A stretch of DNA of 64,000 nucleotides, taken from the NCBI RefSeq assembly GCF_900184965.1, contig NZ_FXYA01000199.1, forward strand, positions 62,001 through 126,000, given 5' to 3'. The notes under the pieces were generated by a model. That model searched no databases and was not told where the DNA came from. It was given only the letters and a program-made list of their open reading frames with translations. The first letter of the stretch is position 1; each line of letters opens with the position of its first letter. Positions 50,992 through 60,010 of this stretch are shown here, in pieces. Position numbers and translations under genes: made by a program. This DNA is from Akkermansia muciniphila (lineage in GTDB: Bacteria; Verrucomicrobiota; Verrucomicrobiia; Verrucomicrobiales; Akkermansiaceae).

Positions 50992-51173
50992 GGTTGCAAT
51001 CATTTAATACGGTCAACAAAAACCTTTCAGTTAAAAAATACGCGCAAACACCTTCTGCCCTTTCCTCTTTTCTCCGAAAAACGGCATCATGCCCCCGGCG
51101 CATGGGAAGCGCCTGTATTCCGCCGGGTTTAGGCTTGATTGACCCGCGGGCGGAGTATACATTCCCTCCCGTC

Positions 51174-53747
51174 ATGTCCGAGCGTAAGAAACCATATCCC
51201 TTTGACGTTTTTGAACCTAAATGGCAACAGATCTGGGACGAAAGGAAAACCTTTAAAGTAAACAACCCGGGGGAAGAGGGCTTTGATGCGTCCAAACCCA
51301 AATACTACGTGCTGGACATGTTCCCCTACCCCAGCGGAGCGGGGCTGCATGTGGGCCATCCGGAAGGATACACCGCCACGGACATTATAGCGCGTTTCAA
51401 ACGCATGAACGGCTTTAACGTGCTCCATCCCATGGGATGGGATTCCTTCGGCCTTCCGGCGGAGCAATACGCCATTAAAACCGGGCAGCACCCCTCCGTC
51501 ACTACCTTCCGGAATATAGACAACTTCCGCCGCCAGCTCAAAATGCTGGGGTTCTCTTACGACTGGGACCGGGAAATAGCAACAACGGACCATAAATACG
51601 TCCGGTGGACCCAGTGGATATTCCTCCGGCTTTACAACTCCTACTACAACAAGGAACTGAAAAAGGCGCGCCCCGTTTCCGAGCTGGAGGAACAGGGATT
51701 AAGCCGGGAGGAAATCGACCAGCGCCGGCTGGCTTACGTGGCGGAAGCGGCCGTCAACTGGTCCCCGGACCTGGGAACCGTCCTTGCCAATGAGGAAGTG
51801 GAGGAATGGAAATCCAAGGGGCACCGCGTGGAACGCCGTCCCCTGCGCCAGTGGATGCTGCGCATCACGGACTATGCGGAACGCCTTATTGACGAGCTGG
51901 AGCCCCTGGACTGGCCGGAATCCATCAAACTGCTTCAGCGCAACTGGATAGGCAAATCGGAAGGGGCGGAAGTGGACTTTACCCTGGACGGAGAAACGAT
52001 CACTGTTTACACCACCAGGCCGGACACCCTCTTTGGGGCCACCTACATGGTTCTTTCCCCGGAACACCCGCTGGTGGATGCCGTCACCACGCCGGAACAG
52101 AAAAATGCCGTGGAACAATACCGCGCCCAGTGCGCCTCCAAAAGCGACCTGGAACGCACAGACCTCTCCAAGGAAAAAACAGGGGTCTTCACCGGAGCCT
52201 ATGCCGTCAATCCGGTCAATGGAAAGAAAATCCCCGTCTGGATTGCGGACTATGTGCTGATGGGCTACGGAACCGGAGCCATCATGGCCGTCCCCGCCCA
52301 TGATGAACGCGACTTCGCCTTTGCCCAGGTCTTCGGTCTGCCTGTTCTCCAGGTAGTTCAGCCGCCCAGTGAAGACATGGACTGGCGCGGCTTCTGCGGT
52401 TATGAAGGTTCCAGCGTGAACTCCGGCTTCCTGACCGGGTTGCCTACTCCGGAAGCCAAGGAAAAAATGATCCTCTGGCTGGAAGAAAACGGCAAGGGAC
52501 GCCGCAAAGTAAACTACAAGCTGCGCGACTGGCTCTTCTCCCGCCAGCGTTACTGGGGGGAACCGTTCCCCATCGTATGGGAAAACGGCCGCCACCATGC
52601 CCTGCCGGAAAGCGAACTCCCCGTACTCCAGCCGGATCTGGACGACTTCGCCCCCACGGGAGACCCCCGCGGCCCTCTGGTCAAGGCTGAGGAATGGATA
52701 GCCTACACGCCCACGGCCCACCGGGAAACGAATACCATGCCCCAATGGGCCGGCTCCTGCTGGTACTACCTGCGCTACCTGGATCCGGCCAACACGGAAC
52801 GCTTCGTCAGCCGGGAAGCGGAACAATACTGGATGGGGTCCGCCGGCACCCCCGGAGGCGTGGACCTGTACGTAGGCGGCACGGAACACGCCGTTCTCCA
52901 CCTTCTCTATGCCCGCTTCTGGCACAAGGTCCTCTTTGACCTCGGGTACCTCAGCACCAACGAGCCCTTCCAGAAACTCGTCAACCAGGGGCTCATTCTG
53001 GGGGAAGACGGCCAGAAAATGTCCAAATCCCGCGGCAACGTCGTCAATCCGGACGACATCGTCCGCGAATATGGAGCGGACTCCCTGCGGTTATATGAAA
53101 TGTTCATGGGCCCTCTCAAGGACGTGAAACCCTGGGCGACCAAAGGCGTGGAAGGCATTTCCCGCTTTCTGGCCCGCGTCTGGCGCGTGGCCTTCCGGGA
53201 AAATCAGGAAGGAGAATGGGAAATCAACTCCAAACTGGCGGAGAACGCTGCGGAAGCCGAGGTGCTTGCCGTACGCAAGGAACTGCACAAAACCATTAAA
53301 AAAGTGACGGAGGACATCAATGCCATGTCCTTCAACACCGCCATCGCGAAAATGATGGAATGCACCAATGCCATGACCTCCGCGGACGTGGTGGACGTTC
53401 AGGACTATGATGCCTTCCTGACCCTGTTGAATCCCTTTGCCCCCCACCTTACGGAAGAAATCCACAGCCGCCTGCAAACAGCCTTCCCGGCTCTGGCCCA
53501 GACGCAGCTTTGCCAGAAAAACTGGCCTGAATGGAAGGAAGCCCTTCTGGAGGAAAATACCGTTCCCATGGTCATCCAGGTGAACGGCAAACTGAGGGAC
53601 AAGCTGGAAGTGCCCAAGGACATCTCCCGGGAAGAACTGGAAAAGCTGGCCCTGGCCTCCGCCAAGGTGAACATCTTCCTGGACGGCGTCACCGTGCGCA
53701 AGGTAATTGTCGTGCCCGGCCGCCTGGTCAACATCGTAGCCAACTGA
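51174..53747 (+). CDS. leuS: Leucyl-tRNA synthetase
   Basis: 857 residues. Class I signatures are [12 protein letters not shown] (HIGH box) near residue 45 and KMSKSRGN near 618. An editing domain ([28 protein letters not shown]) lies between, with the leucine-specific region and an anticodon-binding C-terminus ([24 protein letters not shown]). It charges tRNA-Leu in the cytoplasm. The ATG at 51174 ([18 protein letters not shown]) fits the family start; the frame extends 60 codons upstream without similarity. rpe follows 24 bases downstream. Confidence 0.97.
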   Translation: MSERKKPYPFDVFEPKWQQIWDERKTFKVNNPGEEGFDASKPKYYVLDMFPYPSGAGLHVGHPEGYTATDIIARFKRMNGFNVLHPMGWDSFGLPAEQYAIKTGQHPSVTTFRNIDNFRRQLKMLGFSYDWDREIATTDHKYVRWTQWIFLRLYNSYYNKELKKARPVSELEEQGLSREEIDQRRLAYVAEAAVNWSPDLGTVLANEEVEEWKSKGHRVERRPLRQWMLRITDYAERLIDELEPLDWPESIKLLQRNWIGKSEGAEVDFTLDGETITVYTTRPDTLFGATYMVLSPEHPLVDAVTTPEQKNAVEQYRAQCASKSDLERTDLSKEKTGVFTGAYAVNPVNGKKIPVWIADYVLMGYGTGAIMAVPAHDERDFAFAQVFGLPVLQVVQPPSEDMDWRGFCGYEGSSVNSGFLTGLPTPEAKEKMILWLEENGKGRRKVNYKLRDWLFSRQRYWGEPFPIVWENGRHHALPESELPVLQPDLDDFAPTGDPRGPLVKAEEWIAYTPTAHRETNTMPQWAGSCWYYLRYLDPANTERFVSREAEQYWMGSAGTPGGVDLYVGGTEHAVLHLLYARFWHKVLFDLGYLSTNEPFQKLVNQGLILGEDGQKMSKSRGNVVNPDDIVREYGADSLRLYEMFMGPLKDVKPWATKGVEGISRFLARVWRVAFRENQEGEWEINSKLAENAAEAEVLAVRKELHKTIKKVTEDINAMSFNTAIAKMMECTNAMTSADVVDVQDYDAFLTLLNPFAPHLTEEIHSRLQTAFPALAQTQLCQKNWPEWKEALLEENTVPMVIQVNGKLRDKLEVPKDISREELEKLALASAKVNIFLDGVTVRKVIVVPGRLVNIVAN

Positions 53748-53771
53748 CACCCCCGGAAAGACCCTGCCATT

Positions 53772-54425
53772 ATGACCATGATCTCCCCGTCCCTGCTGGC
53801 CGCCGACTTCTCCCGCATCGGGGAGGAAGCGCGCCGCGCCTTTGACTCCGGAGCCGACTGGCTGCATCTGGACATCATGGACGGCCACTTTGTGGACAAC
53901 ATCTCCTTTGGCCCGGAAATCTGCGCCGCCGTCAGAAAAGCGGTGGGGCCGAACCGCTTTCTGGATGCCCACCTGATGATAGAACGGCCGGACCACTACT
54001 TTGACCGCTTCGTCAGGGCGGGCGTGAACCTCATCTGCTTTCACGTGGAACTGGGCGACCCTTACTACATTCGCAACACCCTCGGACGAATCCGGAAAGC
54101 CGGAGTAAAAAACGGCCTGGCTCTCAACCCGGCCACTCCCTTTGAAACCGTAGAACCCTACCTGGCGGAAATAGACCTGTTGCTGGTCATGTCCGTAGTG
54201 CCGGGCTTCGGCGGCCAATCCTTCATGCCCTCCGTATTGGACAAGGTGGAAAAAGCCGTCGAATGGCGTACGGAAAACCGCGCTTCCTTCCTTATTCAAA
54301 TGGACGGAGGAATTGGCAAAAACAACGCAGCCCAGTGCGCTCTGGCCGGGGCGGACGTGCTGGTGGCAGGCTCCTCTACCTTCAAGGCTCCGAATATGGC
54401 CCAAGCCATTGCGGAAATGAAATAA
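53772..54425 (+). CDS. rpe: Ribulose-phosphate 3-epimerase
   Basis: 217 residues, full family length. ISPSLLAADFSRIGEEARRAFDSGADWLHLDIMDGHFV has the metal-binding and catalytic Asp; AHLMIERPD, VPGFGGQSFMP and MDGGIGKNNA are further hallmarks. It interconverts ribulose 5-phosphate and xylulose 5-phosphate in the pentose phosphate pathway. It follows leuS by 24 bases and ends before a hairpin shared with the convergent psd gene. Confidence 0.96.
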   Translation: MTMISPSLLAADFSRIGEEARRAFDSGADWLHLDIMDGHFVDNISFGPEICAAVRKAVGPNRFLDAHLMIERPDHYFDRFVRAGVNLICFHVELGDPYYIRNTLGRIRKAGVKNGLALNPATPFETVEPYLAEIDLLLVMSVVPGFGGQSFMPSVLDKVEKAVEWRTENRASFLIQMDGGIGKNNAAQCALAGADVLVAGSSTFKAPNMAQAIAEMK

Positions 54426-54474
54426 CCCGCCTGGCACTTCGGGAAATCAAAAATCCGAACATCCGCCCTGAAAC

Positions 54475-54494
54475 GCCGGAGTTCCATCTCCGGC
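54475..54494. terminator. Hairpin between convergent rpe and psd
   Basis: GCCGGAG and CTCCGGC form a perfect 7-bp stem with a 6-base loop in the 138-bp gap between convergent genes. No clear T run follows on either side, so it may be a weak or factor-assisted terminator. Confidence 0.5.
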
Positions 54495-54563
54495 CTCCTG
54501 CTATCAGGCTTTAAGGGAAAGCCCTATTCAAAACATGGCGGGACAAGCATGCCAGCCTCAACG

Positions 54564-55460
54564 CTATGTCGCTGCCGTGCCCATCATGTCGCCCTGCCGG
54601 GCAAACAGCTCCAAACCTTCCTCCGTCTTTTCCAACAAATCGGAAGCCAGCCTGACTCTGCCCGGTTCAAAAAAGCACATTACCGTGGAGCCCCCAAAGG
54701 CAAAATACCCCTTCTCCGCCCCTCTTGCGGAGAAAGCGCCCGGAACATACGTCTCTTCAATCAGCCCAACTCCGGTAGCCCCCACCTCCAGCATGGCGAC
54801 CTCTCCCCATAACTCCGACTGGATCAGGGTCAAATTCCTTTTATTAGTCCATAGCCATGCCAGACGGCTGCGCAGGCAATATGGAGACACGCTTGCCAAC
54901 GGGCCTCCCAGCTTCGTCCAGGAACCGGGCACCCCGGACACGGGAAAATGAAAACGGTGGTAATCCGTAGGGCACAGGCGCGACAAGACGACGGCGCCTG
55001 CAGCATACCGCTCAGCCAGGGTGTCGCTCCCCAGCAGGGAAGGCAGGTCAAAACTCTGCCCCTTCACGAAAACGTTCTTAATTCGGTCGGCGCGTTCCCA
55101 GCCCATGTGCCGGGCATCTGCAGGGAAAACGGCCGTATCCTCTCCACCGGCCAGAGGGCGGGCGCCCGGTTTCAGGCGGCGGTAGAAAAAATCGTTGAAA
55201 TGCCTGAACTCTCCCATCCCCTTGAGAGAATCTTCCATATTAATGCCGTACTCCTTCACAAAAGAGGGAATGGAACGGGCGCTGGAAGGGCGGTTCTTCA
55301 ACCACCCCAGCAGACGGGAAAAAACGCCTCGTTTAATCAGGACATGCAGCGCCGCCTTCCCCGAGGCAGTGCCGTAAATCCATTGCATATACTTCTCCCC
55401 CAGTACCTGCTCCCGTTCCACTCTGCCCGTATAACGGTTGTAATAGCGTATGTCCTCCAT
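54564..55460 (-). CDS. psd: Phosphatidylserine decarboxylase
   Basis: 298 residues from the ATG at 55460 (MEDIRYYNRYTG), matching family length; the open frame runs 55 codons further upstream without likeness. Motifs are FNDFFYRRLKPGARP, PADARH, CPTDYHRFHFPVSG, and FGGSTVMCFFEPGRV, whose Ser becomes the pyruvoyl group after self-cleavage. It makes phosphatidylethanolamine at the inner membrane. It is of the longer group related to eukaryotic PSD rather than the short PSD-A type. The CRISPR array begins 233 bases upstream. Confidence 0.93.
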   Translation of the reverse strand: MEDIRYYNRYTGRVEREQVLGEKYMQWIYGTASGKAALHVLIKRGVFSRLLGWLKNRPSSARSIPSFVKEYGINMEDSLKGMGEFRHFNDFFYRRLKPGARPLAGGEDTAVFPADARHMGWERADRIKNVFVKGQSFDLPSLLGSDTLAERYAAGAVVLSRLCPTDYHRFHFPVSGVPGSWTKLGGPLASVSPYCLRSRLAWLWTNKRNLTLIQSELWGEVAMLEVGATGVGLIEETYVPGAFSARGAEKGYFAFGGSTVMCFFEPGRVRLASDLLEKTEEGLELFARQGDMMGTAAT

Positions 55461-55693
55461 GGAACGCTTAGAGTGTCTTCCGCTTCTCCATTTGTCCAGC
55501 CGAAAGAATATCCCCTGCTTCCTGTTTCCAGTACGCAGCACGGGCGCTTTACTCCTGCGCACCGCCCTCTCTGTACAAATCACCCTGTCCCGCTCAGGAT
55601 TCAAATACTGAGAAACAAGGGGCATTCTGTCTTTCTTTTGTATTACTCAGGCCTTGCTTTTTAAAAATAGTAAACGGCACTCTCAAACCACGG

Positions 55694-56114
55694 GGTTCTA
55701 TTCACGCACCCGTGAGGGTGCGACCGATAACTGTAATCATAGGCATGCGCTAATGTGGGTTCTATTCACGCACCCGTGAGGGTGCGACAAGAATAGAGAA
55801 ACTGGCATCGCGTACGGGACTCGGTTCTATTCACGCACCCGTGAGGGTGCGACCAGCTTTCTTTCCCCCCGGTCAATCACCAGGGAGCGGTTCTATTCAC
55901 GCACCCGTGAGGGTGCGACCTGTAGTATTCATCGTTATCAATTATTTCTGTTAGGTTCTATTCACGCACCCGTGAGGGTGCGACCCGCGGGTCTTGTAAG
56001 GGTGTACGGTGTCGAAGGGGTTCTATTCACGCACCCGTGAGGGTGCGACGTTACGCAAAGGTGGCTTAATGCAAAACTTCATGGGTTCTATTCACGCACC
56101 CGTGAGGGTGCGAC
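55694..56114 (-). CRISPR. Orphan CRISPR array, type I-C-like, 7 repeats and 6 spacers
   Basis: Seven identical 31-bp repeats start at 55694, 55758, 55823, 55889, 55954, 56019 and 56084. Six unique spacers are 33, 34, 35, 34, 34 and 34 bp. The repeat holds a hairpin GCACCC-GTGA-GGGTGC. Read on the minus strand it begins GTCGCACCC and ends with GTGAATAGAACC, close to type I-C repeats (usually ending in GAAAC), so I infer leftward transcription with the leader to the right. No cas gene is present; the neighbours are psd and ilvB. I saw no spacer match in the prophage, but this was not an exhaustive search. Confidence 0.95.
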
Positions 56115-56537
56115 GGCCAGACTAATACGGTTTGAGCATCAAACATGCAACAAAGATTTTGCGCCAACCTGATGAACAAAACGGATGCAGACAGGCCTGA
56201 TCAAAGGAGATTTTTTTCAAGATACATTTCCCAAGCACTTACAGCATGCGCTGGATTCCCGGAAATTTTCTGTGAGCTTGAGGTTGGCGCAAGGCAGCAT
56301 CCGAAGCGGTATCATTTCAGAAAAACTCAGTTTCTTCACGTCCCAGCCAGCTTGCACTCAATTTGTTTCGTTGATGTTAACCGTTCTTTTCCGCCGCGTC
56401 CAGAACCATCTTCCTCATACCTTACAAAACCAGGCATCCACCTCCCGGGAAACAGGAATGTTCCGCCATGAAAAACAGGAGCCGCCCTTACGGACGGCTC
56501 CAGCTTTAAGGCTCAATGGGAAAAATTCTCCTCACCT
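56115..56537. other. CRISPR leader candidate and inverted repeat
   Basis: This 423-bp gap would contain the leader if the array is read leftward. It carries a perfect 12-bp inverted repeat, TTGCGCCAACCT at 56159-56170 and its complement at 56281-56292, 110 bp apart. The right end holds the ilvB terminator. Short frames cross it without recognisable products. Confidence 0.45.
56471..56501 (-). terminator. Terminator of ilvB
   Basis: Reading left, GGAGCCG and CGGCTCC form a 7-bp stem with a 10-base loop, followed by TGTTTTT, about 37 bases after the ilvB stop. It is a standard factor-independent terminator. Confidence 0.8.
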
Positions 56538-58391
56538 TTACAAGGCGGTCGGAATTTCCTTGCCCAATTCAGACGCCTTTTTGGCGGAACCATCCCCGGC
56601 AATACGTTCCAGAATCACATCCTTGTAGCTCATGCCCCCCAGAATCATCGGCAGCACATGAACATCATGGGGAACCATGACGTCCAGGACATAGGCCTCA
56701 GGGGATTCAATCATCCGGGTGATAGCCGCCGGAAGCTCCTCTATGCGAAGCACACGCTCGCACTTGACGCCGAATCCGGCGCAAATAAGCGGATAGTTCG
56801 GGTAGATGACGTCTTCCGTTTTATGGGTAGGGTCATAATTGTCGTGCGGGTCCGCCAGGAAGGTCTGTGCCCGGTTGGAATCATATTTCAAATCTTCCCA
56901 CTGAACCACCATTCCCAGGTGCTGGTTGTTCAGGATAATGCATTTGACGGGCAGACGCTCCACATGAATGGTGGCCAGCTCCTGAATATTCATGAGCATG
57001 GAACCGTCCCCGTCGATATTCACCACCAGCCTGTCCGGATAAGCCAGGCACGCCCCCATGGAGGCCGGAAGCCCATAGCCCATGGTTCCCAAACCGCCGG
57101 AAGTAGCCAAACGGCGGGGCTTGTCAAATTTGAAGAATTGGGCGGCAAACATCTGATGCTGGCCCACCCCCGTGCAGATGATGGGGTCCTTGTCCGCCGT
57201 CTGGCGGTAGAGCTCTTCAATGACGGCCTGCGGGGCGATATACCCCTTGCGGTCTTCATAGGAGAAGGGGTACTGTTTTTTCCAGCCGTCAATCACGCCG
57301 AACCATTCCGGCGTGCGGGTGAAGCCGGAGGATCTGCGTTCCCAGCCTTTTGCGGCCAGAGCGGAGTTGAGCACCTGGAGGGCATCCTTCACGTTCGCGC
57401 GGATGGGATACGCCACTTTCTTGTTTTTATTGATCTCGCTGGCGTCAATGTCAATGTGAACGATCGTGGAACCCGGGCAGAACATATTGACGGCGCCTGT
57501 CACGCGGTCGTCAAACCGGGCGCCCAGGGCAATGACCAGATCCGCTTCATTTACGGCGTTATTCGCAAACACGGCTCCGTGCATGCCCAGCCAGCGCAGG
57601 GAAAGAGGGTGGGTTTCCGGCATGGCGCCAATGCCCATCAGAGTAGTCGCCACAGGAATCTGGGAACGTTCCGCAAATTCCAGAAGGTCTCCGGAGGCTT
57701 CCGCAGAAATGATGCCGCCGCCGGCGTAAATAACAGGCCGCTGGGCGTTTTCAATCAACGGGATAAGTTCTTCCAGCTTTTCCGCAGGAACGGGCAACAC
57801 GGGATTGTAGCCGGGAATATCCATTTCCATGTCGAAGTCCGGCGTAAACACAGCCTCCTGCACGTCCTTGGGCATATCAATCAGCACAGGGCCCGGACGG
57901 CCCGTAGAGGCAATGTAAAAAGCTTCCTTGATGATGCGGGGCAATTCTTCCGGTTCCGTCACCAAATAGCTGTGCTTCACGATAGGGGAAGTCATGCCGA
58001 ATACGTCTGTTTCCTGAAAGGCGCCGCGCCCAATCAGGGAGCGCATGACCTGCGCCGTAATCGCCACCAGAGGCGTGGAATCCAGATAAGCGTCCGCAAT
58101 GGAGGTAATCATATTGGTGGCGCCAGGGCCGGAGGTGGAAATACAAACGCCCACCTTGCCCGTAACGCGGCCGTAACCTTCCGCGCCGAATGCCCCGCCC
58201 TGTTCATGACGGGGCAGGATGGTCCGTATCTTGGGCTGATGGCTCAGGGCCTGATGAATCGGCATGCTGGCGCCGCCAGGATAGGCAAAGACGACGTCTA
58301 CACCTTCACGCACGAGGCATTCCACGAGCACTTCAGCTCCTGTCATGCGGGTTTTCGTCGGGGCGGATGATGTTTTGTCGTTTGTGCTCAT
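56538..58391 (-). CDS. ilvB: Acetolactate synthase large subunit
   Basis: 617 residues from the ATG at 58391 (MSTNDKTSSAPTKTR). ThDP-enzyme motifs are GAEVLVECLVREGVDVVFAYPGG, the catalytic Glu in RHEQGGAFGAEGYGRVTG, RFDDRVTG, and the ThDP loop NIDGDGSMLMNIQELATI...NNQHLGMV. It condenses pyruvate (or with 2-ketobutyrate) in valine, leucine and isoleucine synthesis. The regulatory small subunit gene is not adjacent, which is unusual since ilvN commonly follows. It is the only gene of the pathway in this window. No ribosome site is evident. Confidence 0.95.
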   Translation of the reverse strand: MSTNDKTSSAPTKTRMTGAEVLVECLVREGVDVVFAYPGGASMPIHQALSHQPKIRTILPRHEQGGAFGAEGYGRVTGKVGVCISTSGPGATNMITSIADAYLDSTPLVAITAQVMRSLIGRGAFQETDVFGMTSPIVKHSYLVTEPEELPRIIKEAFYIASTGRPGPVLIDMPKDVQEAVFTPDFDMEMDIPGYNPVLPVPAEKLEELIPLIENAQRPVIYAGGGIISAEASGDLLEFAERSQIPVATTLMGIGAMPETHPLSLRWLGMHGAVFANNAVNEADLVIALGARFDDRVTGAVNMFCPGSTIVHIDIDASEINKNKKVAYPIRANVKDALQVLNSALAAKGWERRSSGFTRTPEWFGVIDGWKKQYPFSYEDRKGYIAPQAVIEELYRQTADKDPIICTGVGQHQMFAAQFFKFDKPRRLATSGGLGTMGYGLPASMGACLAYPDRLVVNIDGDGSMLMNIQELATIHVERLPVKCIILNNQHLGMVVQWEDLKYDSNRAQTFLADPHDNYDPTHKTEDVIYPNYPLICAGFGVKCERVLRIEELPAAITRMIESPEAYVLDVMVPHDVHVLPMILGGMSYKDVILERIAGDGSAKKASELGKEIPTAL

Positions 58392-58540
58392 GTGCAAATA
58401 ATATTTTATTTGTTCAATAGGAAAAAAGGTTCTAACGCATTCCGGACGCAATGTGAAGCCTTTTCCTTAAAAGGAAGAAGGGCATGAAGAAAGGAGGAAA
58501 ATTCCGGAATCCTCTTCCGCCAAAAATCAGGAAAGAGGAA

Positions 58541-59170
58541 TCAGTCCAGGGATGGCCGCCGGACCTGCACACAGTCCATTCCTGCGGCTTCGGCAGCTTT
58601 CATGCCGGGCTCGGCATCCTCAAAAACCACGCAACGGTCCGGGGCAACCCCCAGGAGCTCCGCCGCCTTCAGAAACATGTCCGGCGCAGGTTTGCCATGC
58701 TCCACCTCATCCGGCGTCAAAATCACGTCAAAAAGGCCTGAAAGCCCGGCGGCAGCCAAAGTCCGGGACGCTCCCGGCATGGCGCTCCCGGTGGCTATCG
58801 CCTTGGGGGCGTCTCCCAGGGAATGAACGAACTCCACCACTTCCCGGATAGGCTGCATGCCTTCCTTTTCCAGCATTTCCAGATAAATGCGGCGCTTGTC
58901 CGCAGCCGTGGATGCCGCATCCATGTGCATGCCGTACCGTTCATTTAAAAAACGCACCACATCATTGGCGGACTTTCCGCCGCAGGAATAGAATTCATCC
59001 GCCCGGAACACATGGTCCGGAGCCCCCGCACGTGCCAAAGCTTCGCGCCATGCCCTGTAATGGAGCGGCATACTGTCCACCAAGGTGCCGTCCAAATCAA
59101 AAATATACCCTTCATATTTTTTTTCAGGCAAATCCACGCGTTTCTTCATAACGGGGGGATATAATGCCAC
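58541..59170 (-). CDS. HAD-family phosphatase (beta-phosphoglucomutase-like)
   Basis: 209 residues. Motif I is YIFDLDGTLVDSMPLHYRAW, motif II is AIATGSAMPG, the Lys is in VEHGKPAPDMF and motif IV is CVVFEDAEPGMKAAEAAGM. The cap is of the alpha-helical C1 type as in beta-phosphoglucomutases and sugar-phosphate phosphatases. The substrate cannot be told. The GTG at 59170 has AAGGAG three bases upstream; the ATG at 59149 (MKKRVDLPEKK) is the alternative. Confidence 0.88.
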   Translation of the reverse strand: MALYPPVMKKRVDLPEKKYEGYIFDLDGTLVDSMPLHYRAWREALARAGAPDHVFRADEFYSCGGKSANDVVRFLNERYGMHMDAASTAADKRRIYLEMLEKEGMQPIREVVEFVHSLGDAPKAIATGSAMPGASRTLAAAGLSGLFDVILTPDEVEHGKPAPDMFLKAAELLGVAPDRCVVFEDAEPGMKAAEAAGMDCVQVRRPSLD

Positions 59171-59242
59171 AAACTCCTTTTCCGGTAAAGCCCGCAGTCA
59201 GCCCGCGCGGGAAAGGAATGCCTTAAAAAATACATCAAGAGC

Positions 59243-59270
59243 TTGACATTTTGTCCTGTTATTCTAATGT
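59243..59270 (+). promoter_or_regulatory. Promoter of rpsT
   Basis: TTGACA (59243-59248), a 16-bp spacer and TAATGT (59265-59270) form a near-consensus sigma70-type promoter about 40 bases before the rpsT start. It gives a short leader of about 30 bases. Confidence 0.8.
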
Positions 59271-59309
59271 TTCTGCCACCTCGAAACGGAAACCGAACCT
59301 TTTTTAAAC

Positions 59310-59573
59310 ATGGCCAATACCAAATCTGCACTCAAGCGCATCCGCCAGACAGAAACCCGCACCGCCCGCAACCGCGCCGTGACCTCCAGGTTGAAGACCC
59401 TCCGCAAGAAAGTTGCCGCTGCGGTGGAAACGTCCGACAAGGAAGCCGCTGCCGCTGCCTACAACACTTTCTCCTCAGCCGTTGACAAAGCCGCCAAGGT
59501 TGGCACCATCCCCGCCAATCGCGCCGCCAACTACAAGAGCAAGGCCGCCAAGGCCATCGCAAAAATCGCCTGA
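59310..59573 (+). CDS. rpsT: 30S ribosomal protein S20
   Basis: 87 residues, full length. MANTKSALKRIRQTETRTARNRAVTSRLKTLRKKV is the classic basic helical N-terminus of S20, which binds 16S rRNA during 30S assembly. The C-terminus (GTIPANRAANYKSKAAKAIAKIA) also matches. It has its own promoter and terminator, so it is monocistronic. Confidence 0.97.
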   Translation: MANTKSALKRIRQTETRTARNRAVTSRLKTLRKKVAAAVETSDKEAAAAAYNTFSSAVDKAAKVGTIPANRAANYKSKAAKAIAKIA

Positions 59574-59607
59574 GTTTTCACTTCGGTTTTCTGACGATTC
59601 TTTATGG

Positions 59608-59645
59608 CAAGCCGCTCTGTTCTGCTGAGCGGCTTGTTTTATTTT
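59608..59645 (+). terminator. Terminator after rpsT
   Basis: CAAGCCGCTC and GAGCGGCTTG form a perfect 10-bp stem with a 9-base loop, followed by a T-rich tract. It ends rpsT transcription and lies nine bases before the next start. Confidence 0.9.
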
Positions 59646-59653
59646 CTACTCCC

Positions 59654-59875
59654 ATGCAGCAATCCCGCCTGGATAAAGCCAAACTGATTATTGACCGTCC
59701 CGGGGACTTCAAGGTTTGCGAAGCCTGCGGCTCCATCGTATCCCAGACTACGGCCGTGTGCCCCAACTGCAACGCCTACCGTTTTGACTCCAATACGGAA
59801 TACGTTGTGGAGCAAGCCGTACTGCTTGCATCCCGGGAACAACGTTCCGTTACACCGGAAGATTTGGAAATTTAG
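59654..59875 (+). CDS. Small zinc-ribbon protein
   Basis: 73 residues with two CxxC pairs (VCEACGSIVSQTTAVCPNCNAYRF) that should bind one zinc, and a helical C-terminus (EYVVEQAVLLASREQRSV). It is probably cytoplasmic; a role in translation or transcription is possible given the ribosomal neighbour but is only a guess. It begins right after the rpsT terminator. No ribosome site is visible. Confidence 0.75.
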   Translation: MQQSRLDKAKLIIDRPGDFKVCEACGSIVSQTTAVCPNCNAYRFDSNTEYVVEQAVLLASREQRSVTPEDLEI

Positions 59876-60010
59876 AAAACGGCCCCGGCGGTTTTCCCCA
59901 TGTCTTCTTCCACGGCCCAGGTTGCTGCTCCGTGCTACGGAAAAAGCGGCAGTACCGCCGTTGGAAAAGAACGCTTCTTTTTTCTCATCCGCCAAACCGG
60001 AGGCGTTTCG

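Noticed and set aside
54535-55664. Rightward frames opposite psd
   Set aside because: Shadows of psd; the leftward frame holds the pyruvoyl-Ser motif and family segments.
56658-58370. 570-codon rightward frame opposite ilvB
   Set aside because: Arg/His/Gly/Phe-rich shadow; ThDP-enzyme motifs are all on the leftward strand.
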